Shown: positions 16,561 to 25,542 of the stretch, piece after piece
Numbering within the stretch: position 1 is the stretch's first letter
Layout of the letters: the number at the start of each line of letters is the position of its first letter
NCBI RefSeq assembly: GCF_943737005.1
Contig: NZ_CALSFU010000029.1
Span: forward strand, 1 to 39,029
DNA from: Achromobacter sp. Marseille-Q4962
GTDB taxonomy: Bacteria > Pseudomonadota > Gammaproteobacteria > Burkholderiales > Burkholderiaceae_B
Reading direction: 5' to 3'
DNA: 39,029 nucleotides
Made by a program: the position numbers and the translations under genes
The notes under the pieces: generated by a model
What the model saw: only the letters and a program-made list of their open reading frames with translations
Databases searched by the model: none
What the model was told of the DNA's origin: nothing

Positions 16561-17328
16561 TCAGGCCGCCAGCGCGAGGTCGGCAGGCTGGCCGCCGCCC
16601 ACGTCGATGCCCAGCAGCCGCAGGATCTCGCGCTTTTCCTCGGCCAGACCCGACAAGTCGTGCGTTTTCTCGCGGTGCGCCAGATTGAATTCGCGCAGCA
16701 CCCGCGCCGGACGCGGGCTGAACACCACGATGCGGTCGGCCAGGAATAACGCCTCGTCCACGTCGTGGGTCACCAGCAGCACGGTGGGCTTTTCCTGGGC
16801 GATGAGCTGGCGCAGCACGTCCTGCAGGGCCAGCCGCGTGAGCGCGTCCAGCGCGCCGAAGGGTTCGTCCATGAGCAGCGTCTGAGGCTGGGCCACGAAA
16901 GCGCGGGCCAGCGCGGCGCGCTGGCGCATGCCGCCCGACACCTGATGAGGGTAGTAATCCTCGAAACCGGACAGGCCGACGCGGGCCAGCCATTCGCGCG
17001 CCGCTTCGCGGGCGCGCGCTTTGGGCGTCTTCTGAAACTCCAGCGCCAGCGCAACGTTGTCGCGCAGCGTGAGCCAGGGATAGAGCGCATGCTCCTGGAA
17101 CACCAGGGTGCGGCTGGGATCGGGGCCCTGCACCGGCTTGCCGTCGGCCAGGATGCGCCCCTGCGTGGGCTTTTCCAGCCCCGCCGCCAGGTGCAACAGC
17201 GTCGATTTGCCGCAACCCGAGGGCCCGACGAGTGCCACCAGCTCTCCGGTGGAGAACTGGCTGGAGAAACCGTCGACGACCGGAAGGTCGCCGAAACGCT
17301 TGTGGACGCTGTCGAAAGTCAGATTCAT
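16561..17328 (-). CDS. ABC transporter ATP-binding protein (SsuB/TauB type)
   Basis: This 255-aa ATPase has Walker A GPSGCGKST (about 35-43), a Q-loop in VFQEHALYPWLTLRDNV, signature SGGMRQRAALARA, Walker B LLMDEPFGALD and H-loop VTHDVDEAL. The layout is that of SsuB/TauB/NrtD importers. It is the first gene of the importer operon (ATPase, receptor, permease, second receptor). An AT-rich promoter region with overlapping dyads lies about 40-80 nt upstream (17367-17405). Confidence 0.92.
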   Translation of the reverse strand: MNLTFDSVHKRFGDLPVVDGFSSQFSTGELVALVGPSGCGKSTLLHLAAGLEKPTQGRILADGKPVQGPDPSRTLVFQEHALYPWLTLRDNVALALEFQKTPKARAREAAREWLARVGLSGFEDYYPHQVSGGMRQRAALARAFVAQPQTLLMDEPFGALDALTRLALQDVLRQLIAQEKPTVLLVTHDVDEALFLADRIVVFSPRPARVLREFNLAHREKTHDLSGLAEEKREILRLLGIDVGGGQPADLALAA

Positions 17329-17366
17329 GAACGGATTGCCGGCGTGCGTGGGGAACGGGCCTAATC

Positions 17367-17405
17367 TAACAATTCGTTATATGAATCCCAACGATAAATA
17401 TCGAA
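17367..17405 (-). promoter_or_regulatory. Putative promoter and regulator site of the ABC importer operon
   Basis: On the minus strand TTCGAT (17400-17405) and TATAAC (17376-17381) are 18 bp apart. Three dyads overlap this AT-rich patch: TAAC-N5-GTTA (17367-17379, a LysR-type T-N11-A), ATTC-N7-GAAT (17372-17386) and CGATA-AA-TATCG (17392-17403). Regulation by a LysR-type protein such as CysB/SsuR would fit the transporter family, but no regulator gene is adjacent. Confidence 0.4.
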
Positions 17406-17430
17406 TGTCTTAACTGCTACTGGTAATAAA

Positions 17431-17453
17431 GAAAAAAGCGGCCCGCAGGCCGC
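17431..17453 (-). terminator. Rho-independent terminator of ybiT
   Basis: GCGGCC-CGCA-GGCCGC (17438-17453) is followed on the minus strand by six T (17432-17437). It lies 25 nt past the ybiT stop and just ahead of the ABC importer promoter region. Confidence 0.85.
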
Positions 17454-17478
17454 CTGCTCTCTTCCCGGGAGACGCGCC

Positions 17479-19083
17479 TCAACCGTCGATGCCGCGCGAA
17501 GCCAGGTAGTCTTCGTAGCCGCCGCGGTAATCGACGATCTCGCCGGACGGCAGAATCTCGATGACGCGGGTGGCCAGGCCGGAGACGAATTCGCGGTCGT
17601 GCGAGACGAAGATCAGCGTGCCTTGGTACTTCTCGAGCGCGAACTGCAGCGACTCGATGGATTCCATGTCGAGGTGGTTGGTGGGCTCGTCCAGCAGCAG
17701 CACGTTGTGGCGGCCCAGCATCAGGCGGCCGAAGGTCATGCGGTTCTTTTCGCCGCCCGACAGCACCTTGGGCGCCTTGGGCAGGTCGTCGGCCGAAAAC
17801 AGCAGGCGGCCCAGCACGGACCGGATGGACTGGTCGTCGTCGCCCGGCTGGCGGTGTTCGCTCATCCAGTCGAGCAGGTTGATGTCGGTCTGCTGGAAGT
17901 CGTCGGAAACGTCCTGCGCCATGTAGCCCAGGTCGGCATTGTCGGACCACTTGACCGAGCCGGAATCCGGAGCCAGGTCATTGGCCAGCAGCCGCAGCAA
18001 GGTGGTCTTGCCCACGCCGTTCGCGCCGATGATGGCGATTTTCTCGCCCGCATCCACCATGGCCGAGAAATCGCGGATGACCGGGGCGTCGTACGACTTG
18101 GAGAGGTTCTCCACCGTAACCGCCAGGCGGTGCATGACCTTGTTCTGCTCGAAGCGGATGTAGGGGTTCTGCCGCGACGAGGGCTTGACCTCCACCTGCT
18201 CGGCCTTGATGCGGTCGATCTGCTTCAGGCGCGAGGTGGCCTGGCGCGATTTGGACTTGTTGGCCGCGAAGCGGCGCACGAAGTCCTGCAGCTCGGCCAC
18301 CCGCTCCTTGGCCTTGGCGTTGTTGGCCACCAGCCGCTCGCGGGCCTGGGTGGAGGCCAGCATGTAGTCGTCGTAGTTGCCGGGGTAGATGCGGATCTCG
18401 CCGTAGTCCACGTCGGCCATGTGCGTGCACACCTGGTTCAGGAAGTGGCGGTCGTGGCTGATGATGATCATCGTGCTCTGGTAGCTGTTGAGCACGTTTT
18501 CCAGCCAGCGGATGGTGTTGATGTCCAGGTTGTTGGTGGGCTCGTCCAGCAGCAGCACGTCCGGATTGGAAAACAGCGCCTGCGCCAGCAGCACGCGCAG
18601 CTTCCAGCCCGGGGCGATCTCGCGCATGGGCAGGTTGTGCTGGTCCACGGCGATTTCCAGGCCCAGCAGCAGCTCGCCGGCGCGCGCCTCGGCCGTGTAG
18701 CCGTCGTACTCGGCGAACCTGGCCTCCAGGTCGGCCGCGCGCATGTAGTCGTCTTCGGTGGCCTCGGGGTTGGCGTAGATGGCGTCGCGCTCGGACATCG
18801 CGGCCCACATCTCGGTGTGGCCCATCATGACCACGTCCAGCACGCGCACGTCTTCGTAGGCGAACTGGTCCTGGCGCAGCTTGCCCAGCCGCACGCCGGG
18901 CTCCAGCGACACGTTGCCCGCCGTGGGCTCGAGGTCGCCGCCGATGATCTTCATGAACGTCGACTTGCCGGACCCGTTGGCCCCGATCAGCCCGTAGCGG
19001 TTGCCTTCTCCGAACTTGACGCTGACGTTCTCGAAAAGCGGCTTGGGACCGAACTGGATGGTGAGATTGGCGGTGGATATCAC
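17479..19083 (-). CDS. ybiT: ABC-F family ATPase YbiT
   Basis: This 534-aa soluble ABC-F protein has two nucleotide-binding domains and no membrane segments. NBD1 has Walker [10 protein letters not shown] and Walker [12 protein letters not shown]. The linker contains [20 protein letters not shown]2 has [17 protein letters not shown] and [11 protein letters not shown]. Sequence and length match E. coli YbiT (530 aa) closely. ABC-F proteins act on the ribosomal E site to relieve stalled translation. The start is GTG at 19083 ([17 protein letters not shown]); upstream in-frame codons look non-coding. No clear ribosome-binding site precedes it. A terminator follows. Confidence 0.93.
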   Translation of the reverse strand: MISTANLTIQFGPKPLFENVSVKFGEGNRYGLIGANGSGKSTFMKIIGGDLEPTAGNVSLEPGVRLGKLRQDQFAYEDVRVLDVVMMGHTEMWAAMSERDAIYANPEATEDDYMRAADLEARFAEYDGYTAEARAGELLLGLEIAVDQHNLPMREIAPGWKLRVLLAQALFSNPDVLLLDEPTNNLDINTIRWLENVLNSYQSTMIIISHDRHFLNQVCTHMADVDYGEIRIYPGNYDDYMLASTQARERLVANNAKAKERVAELQDFVRRFAANKSKSRQATSRLKQIDRIKAEQVEVKPSSRQNPYIRFEQNKVMHRLAVTVENLSKSYDAPVIRDFSAMVDAGEKIAIIGANGVGKTTLLRLLANDLAPDSGSVKWSDNADLGYMAQDVSDDFQQTDINLLDWMSEHRQPGDDDQSIRSVLGRLLFSADDLPKAPKVLSGGEKNRMTFGRLMLGRHNVLLLDEPTNHLDMESIESLQFALEKYQGTLIFVSHDREFVSGLATRVIEILPSGEIVDYRGGYEDYLASRGIDG

Positions 19084-19198
19084 GGTGTGTTGTATGCGGG
19101 AGCGTAAGAGTGTTGCGGCGCGGGCGCGGCCGGGCCGGCGCGGCCGGAAAGCGCCGGGGGAAACCCGATAGTGTACCAAGCCGGCCGGAATGCCCGGT

Positions 19199-19226
19199 CC
19201 CGCGCCCGGATGCCCGCGCCCGGATG
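19199..19226. repeat. 14-bp perfect tandem duplication
   Basis: CCCGCGCCCGGATG occurs twice head to tail in the 175-bp spacer between ldcA and ybiT. It lies just downstream of the ldcA stop. No function is evident. Confidence 0.8.
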
Positions 19227-19258
19227 TCGCCTCGCGCGGGGCCGGCGCGTGCGCCGCG

Positions 19259-21628
<2,370 letters not shown>

Positions 21629-21735
21629 GAATATGCGGGAATGAGGGCGACAGCCGCCATTTTGCCTGAATGCGGCGGCGGCCGCGCGCCCTGCTCCCCG
21701 CCCCGCGCGCCGGCGGCGCGGCCCGCGTCGGGCCT

Positions 21736-22215
21736 TCAGCGCGGCTGCGATCCCATGGGCTGCGCGCCCATGCCGCCCTGCGAGGACGGAGGCAGGGGCT
21801 GCGAACCCGGCGTGCCGGCCGGCACCTGGATGACGGTTTCGCGCAGCACGCCGCCGCCCTGCACGCTGCCGCGCACCGTGGTGGGCGAGGTCATCTGCGT
21901 CATGCAGTCCTGCTGCGAGCCGGCGGGCAGGCGCTGGCAGCGCTCCATCATGTTCTGCTGGTATTGCCCCGAGTCGGCGTCCTTCAGGTGATTGCGCAGC
22001 GCCTCCTGGCGCGCCGCGCCCGCCTCGCGCAGGCAGGCCGCCCGCTCCTGGCCGGTGGCGCCGCTCTTGCAGTTCTTCACGTCCTGTTCGTACTGGGCCT
22101 GGATGCCCGCGCGCCCGATGGCGTCGGCGGCGTGGGCCGCGCCCGCGGCCAGGACGAGTCCGGCCGCGCAGAGCGCGGCGGCCAGGTGTTGGCGATGGAT
22201 GCGAAGTCCGTTCAT
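21736..22215 (-). CDS. Small secreted protein of unknown function
   Basis: This 159-aa protein has a Sec signal peptide (1-29, cleaved about AHA-ADA). The mature part contains four cysteines in NC-x13-C and RC-x10-DC spacing (KNCKSG, AACLRE, ERCQRL, QDCMTQ), which suggests two disulfides. A Gly/Pro/Ser/Gln-rich tail ends in SSQGGMGAQPMGSQPR. I do not recognise the family; similar small Cys-containing periplasmic proteins are common in Burkholderiales. AGGAGGT directly before the ATG at 22215 fixes the start. It is monocistronic and shielded from the Mrp operon by the terminator at 22395-22421. Confidence 0.75.
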   Translation of the reverse strand: MNGLRIHRQHLAAALCAAGLVLAAGAAHAADAIGRAGIQAQYEQDVKNCKSGATGQERAACLREAGAARQEALRNHLKDADSGQYQQNMMERCQRLPAGSQQDCMTQMTSPTTVRGSVQGGGVLRETVIQVPAGTPGSQPLPPSSQGGMGAQPMGSQPR

Positions 22216-22394
22216 GGTCACCTCCTAAAAGGATTGAACACGACGGCCGGTTTCCCGCGCCGTCTTCCGAAATCAACTATCCCACGATGCCACGGCGGCG
22301 GCGTATCTTCCGACGTGTATTCGTAAGCCAAAGTATCCGCCCATTTCCGCCGCCGCCCCGCGACACTTTGCCGCAGCCCGGCCGCCGCCCGCGC

Positions 22395-22421
22395 AAAAAA
22401 GGGGCTGGATCATCCCTTTTT
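22395..22421. terminator. Bidirectional terminator after the Mrp operon
   Basis: AAAAAGGG (22396-22403) pairs with CCCTTTTT (22414-22421), giving a hairpin with a T tract on either strand. It is 51 nt past the stop of the last Mrp gene and serves the minus-strand operon. Confidence 0.8.
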
Positions 22422-22471
22422 GCCGGGCGCGGCGCAGACGCCCGCCGGTGCAGCTTGTTACGGCTTGGCGC

Positions 22472-22813
22472 TCACCGGGCATCGCGTTCGGCGTCGGCCT
22501 GGCTGATGCGGCTGCGGTACGTGGCCGCCCGCATCAGCAGCATGGCGGTGACCGGCGAAGACACGATGAGCAGCAGCGTGATGATGACCTCGTGGAACAC
22601 CGGGCGGGAAGCCAGCGCCGAAAACACCAGGATGGACGCGCCCAGCACGCAGCCGCAGCCCAGGGTGTTGCCCAGCGTGGGCGCGTGGATGCGCGCCTGG
22701 AACGTGCGGAACCGCAGCAGCCCGGCCGAGCCGGTGAGCGCGAGCAGCCCGCCCATCACCAGGAGTATGGAGGCGGGTATGCCCGCCCACAAGGGAATCG
22801 GCGTGTCGATCAT
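22472..22813 (-). CDS. mrpG: Cation/proton antiporter subunit G (MrpG/PhaG)
   Basis: This 113-aa subunit has three hydrophobic helices and the family pattern GIPASILLVMGGLLALTGSAGLLR followed by RFRTFQARIHAPT (here cited in pieces: GLLALTGSAGLLR, FQARIHAPTLG). It is the last gene of the six-gene operon and overlaps mrpF by 4 nt (ATGA). Mrp complexes exchange cytoplasmic Na+ or K+ for external protons at alkaline or saline stress, and every subunit is normally needed. Confidence 0.92.
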   Translation of the reverse strand: MIDTPIPLWAGIPASILLVMGGLLALTGSAGLLRFRTFQARIHAPTLGNTLGCGCVLGASILVFSALASRPVFHEVIITLLLIVSSPVTAMLLMRAATYRSRISQADAERDAR

Positions 22814-23091
22814 GGTTCGATGACCTCCCCGCGCAGCAGGAAACGCGCCATGGCCGTGGAACCCACGAAACCGAACAGCGCGATCAGCAGCGCGATGTCG
22901 AAATAGACGGACGTGCCCGAGCGGATGCCGAACACCAGCATGGTCAGCATGCCGTTGATGTAGAGCGCGTCCAGCGCCAGCACGCGGTCCTGCGCCGTGG
23001 GGCCGCGCAGCAGCCGCGCGGCGGCCAGCACCATGCCCAGGGCGAAGCACAGCAGGGCGAAGGAAGCGGCCCAATACAGTACGGTATTCAT
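22810..23091 (-). CDS. mrpF: Cation/proton antiporter subunit F (MrpF/PhaF)
   Basis: This 93-aa, three-helix subunit has the diagnostic LLRGPTAQDRVLALDAL (about 28-44) of MrpF, and ends with FVGSTAMARFLLRGEVIE. It overlaps mrpE upstream and mrpG downstream by 4 nt each (ATGA), so all are translationally coupled. Confidence 0.93.
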   Translation of the reverse strand: MNTVLYWAASFALLCFALGMVLAAARLLRGPTAQDRVLALDALYINGMLTMLVFGIRSGTSVYFDIALLIALFGFVGSTAMARFLLRGEVIEP

Positions 23092-23570
23092 TCGAAAATC
23101 TCCTTGAGCGGACGCTCGTAGCGCTGCTGCACCAGCCGCACCCAGTATTCCTCGTTCTGCAGGTCGAGCACGTGCAGCTTGAGCCGGTGGTCTTCGGTGA
23201 GATCCACCCACACCGTGCCCGGCGTGTAGGTGACGATGCAGGCCAGCATGGCCAGCCCGTGCGGGTCGCGCAGCGTGAGCGGAATCATGATGAACCCGGG
23301 CGAGAAGTCGTTGGGCCGGGGGTTCAGGATGAGCCGCGCCACGGCCAGGTTCGACTTGATGATGTCCAGGGTGACATGCAGGAACAGCGGCACCGCCTTC
23401 CAGAGACGGTGCGGGCGCGCCTTGAGCGGCCGCAGCCGCGACGCGGCCCAGGTGAACCAGAGCGCCAGCGCGATGCCCAGCGCGATCTGCCCGGCCGACA
23501 GGCTTTGGTTGAGCACCAGCCACAGGACGAACAGGAAAACGGGCAGGAACAGGAAATAGAGTCGGCGCAT
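23088..23570 (-). CDS. mrpE: Cation/proton antiporter subunit E (MrpE/PhaE)
   Basis: This 160-aa subunit has N-terminal membrane helices (residues 1-40), then a cytoplasmic domain. LDIIKSNLAVARLIL and LACIVTYTPGTVWVDL are the family's conserved stretches. The ATG at 23570 overlaps the mrpD stop (TGATG). A charged C-terminus (RYERPLKEIFE) ends in the overlap with mrpF. Confidence 0.92.
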   Translation of the reverse strand: MRRLYFLFLPVFLFVLWLVLNQSLSAGQIALGIALALWFTWAASRLRPLKARPHRLWKAVPLFLHVTLDIIKSNLAVARLILNPRPNDFSPGFIMIPLTLRDPHGLAMLACIVTYTPGTVWVDLTEDHRLKLHVLDLQNEEYWVRLVQQRYERPLKEIFE

Positions 23571-25201
23571 CAGCTTCCTCCCTGCATGCCGCGCACGGTC
23601 TGCGCCGCCATGACGGCGTCGATATAGGTGCGGGGCTGGTCCAGCGAGCGGGCGGCGTCGTCGAGGTAGGCCGACACCGGGCCGGCCCCCGCGGCCAGGG
23701 CCACGCACAGGAGGATGAGGACCGCCACCGGCCCGGCCTCGATCACGCGCAGCCGCGGCGTGCCGCGTTCGTCGCTCGCCCAGAACACGCGGATGCCGGC
23801 GCGGCCCAGCCCGATCAGCCCGGCCAGCCCCGAGGCCAGCACCGCCGCCACCAGGATCCACGCGTCGATGGGCGGCGCCGATTCGTTGGCGGCCGACACC
23901 GCCGCCGACAGCAGCGAGAACTTGGCCACGAAGCCCGACAGCGGCGGCAGGCCCGTGGCGAGCAGCGCGCAGGATACGAAGGCCAGGCCCAGGAAGGCCA
24001 TGGCGGCCGGAATCGCCACGCCCACCACGTCGTCGGAGCGGTTGGCCGAGGCCGGGTCGTCCAGGTCGAACGCGTCCAGCGTCACGGCGAGCACGTTGGC
24101 GCCGAAGCTGCGGGTGCGCTCGATCATCTCGGCGAGCAGGAAGAACGCGCCCGTGGTGAGCACGGAACTGATGAGGTAGAAGAGCGCGGGCCCGGTCAGC
24201 GTGACGCCCGGCATGCCCAGCGCCGTCAGCAGCGTGCCCGCCGACATGATGACGCAATAGCTCACGAGCTTCTCGAGCTGCTGGCTGGCCAGCAGCCCCA
24301 GGCCGCCGAAGAGCAGCGTGGCCAGTCCGGCGGCGAACATCCAGTCGAGGCTGAACGCGGCCGGCGCGCCGGTGGGCAGCAGCAGCGAGCCGATGCGCAA
24401 CAGCGCATAGATGCCCACCTTGGTCATGATGGAGAACATGGCGGCCACCGGCGCGCCGGCCGAGCCGTAGCCCTTGACGAGCCAGAAGTTCAGCGGCCAC
24501 GCGCCCGCCTTCACCAGGAACGCCACGCCCAGGATGGCCGCGCCAGCCTCGAACAGCATGCGGTCGCCGCCGGTGAGCTCGCCCGCGCGCAGCGCCAGGT
24601 CGGCCAGGTTGAGCGTGCCCGTCACGCCGTAGATGAGCGCAATGCTGATGAGCAGCAGAAACGAGGCCACCAGGTTGACGGCGATGTATTGCAGCCCGGC
24701 GCTCACCCGCGCCATGCCCGAGCCGTGCAGCAGCAGGCCGTAGGACGCCGCCAGCAGCACCTCGAAGAACACGAAGAGATTGAACAGGTCGCCCGTGAGG
24801 AAGGCGCCGTTCAGGCCCATGAGCAGGAACTGGAACAGCGAATGGAAGTGCACGCCGGCGCGGTCCCAGCGGGCGAGCGCGTACACCAGCGTAGCCAGGC
24901 CCAGCACCGCGTTGAGCGTGAGCATCACGGCGGCCAGCCGGTCGACCACCAGCACGATGCCGAAGGGCGCGGGCCAGTCGCCCACCAGGTAGACGCCCAC
25001 GCCCGTGGGCCAGGGGCCGGCCGCGCCGGCGCCGGCGGCCGCCAGCAGCGCAAGGGCCGCCGCCAACTGGGCCAGCGCCGCGACCGTGGAGATGGCGCCG
25101 CGCGCGTAGCGGCTGGTGTCGGACAGCAGCAGCATGACCGCGCCGGCGGCCAGCGGAATGACGATGGGGAGGACGGGAAGATGATGCAGCAGGAAACTCA
25201 A
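23570..25201 (-). CDS. mrpD: Cation/proton antiporter subunit D (MrpD/PhaD)
   Basis: This ~543-aa subunit is homologous to the NuoM/NuoN proton-channel subunits of complex I, with about 14 membrane helices. The channel residues expected of the family lie in KAGAWPLNFWLVKGYGSAGAPVAAMFS (in pieces: LVKAGAWPLNFWL, SAGAPVAAMFS). The start is TTG at 25201, overlapping the mrpC stop (TTGA); the first ATG would remove the first helix, so TTG is preferred. It overlaps mrpE by one base. Confidence 0.93.
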   Translation of the reverse strand: MSFLLHHLPVLPIVIPLAAGAVMLLLSDTSRYARGAISTVAALAQLAAALALLAAAGAGAAGPWPTGVGVYLVGDWPAPFGIVLVVDRLAAVMLTLNAVLGLATLVYALARWDRAGVHFHSLFQFLLMGLNGAFLTGDLFNLFVFFEVLLAASYGLLLHGSGMARVSAGLQYIAVNLVASFLLLISIALIYGVTGTLNLADLALRAGELTGGDRMLFEAGAAILGVAFLVKAGAWPLNFWLVKGYGSAGAPVAAMFSIMTKVGIYALLRIGSLLLPTGAPAAFSLDWMFAAGLATLLFGGLGLLASQQLEKLVSYCVIMSAGTLLTALGMPGVTLTGPALFYLISSVLTTGAFFLLAEMIERTRSFGANVLAVTLDAFDLDDPASANRSDDVVGVAIPAAMAFLGLAFVSCALLATGLPPLSGFVAKFSLLSAAVSAANESAPPIDAWILVAAVLASGLAGLIGLGRAGIRVFWASDERGTPRLRVIEAGPVAVLILLCVALAAGAGPVSAYLDDAARSLDQPRTYIDAVMAAQTVRGMQGGS

Positions 25202-25542
25202 GATTCGGACTCCCGTCCGTCGACGTGGTCGGTGCCCGTCAGGCCGCGCGAGGCGAGCAGGACGACCAGGAACAACGCCGTCGTGGCGAAGCCGATGACG
25301 ATGGCGGTGAGCACCAGCGCCTGCGGCAGCGGATCGGCATACCAGGAAGGATCATGGGCGGCGGCCGGGTCCACCACGGGCGGGCGGCCGGAGGCCAGCC
25401 GGCCCATGCCGAAGATGAAGAGGTTCACCGCGTAGGAAACCAGCGACAGCCCCATGATGAACTGGAACGTGCGCGGCCGCAGCAGCAGCCACACTCCCGA
25501 GCCGGCCAGCACGCCGATTGCGAGGGCGTAGACCCATTCCAT
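25198..25542 (-). CDS. mrpC: Cation/proton antiporter subunit C (MrpC/PhaC)
   Basis: This 114-aa, NuoK-like subunit has three membrane helices. GSGVWLLLRPRTFQFIMGLSLVSYAVNLFIF (in pieces: LLRPRTFQFIMGLSL, SYAVNLFIFGMG) and DPLPQALVLTAIVIGFA match the family. It starts at 25542 with TGATG overlap to the large subunit gene and ends inside the mrpD start. Confidence 0.93.
   Translation of the reverse strand: MEWVYALAIGVLAGSGVWLLLRPRTFQFIMGLSLVSYAVNLFIFGMGRLASGRPPVVDPAAAHDPSWYADPLPQALVLTAIVIGFATTALFLVVLLASRGLTGTDHVDGRESES

Noticed and set aside
17599..19107. Plus-strand open frame of about 500 codons opposite ybiT
   Set aside because: Shadow of the ABC-F gene; Val/His/Gly-rich with no recognisable motif.
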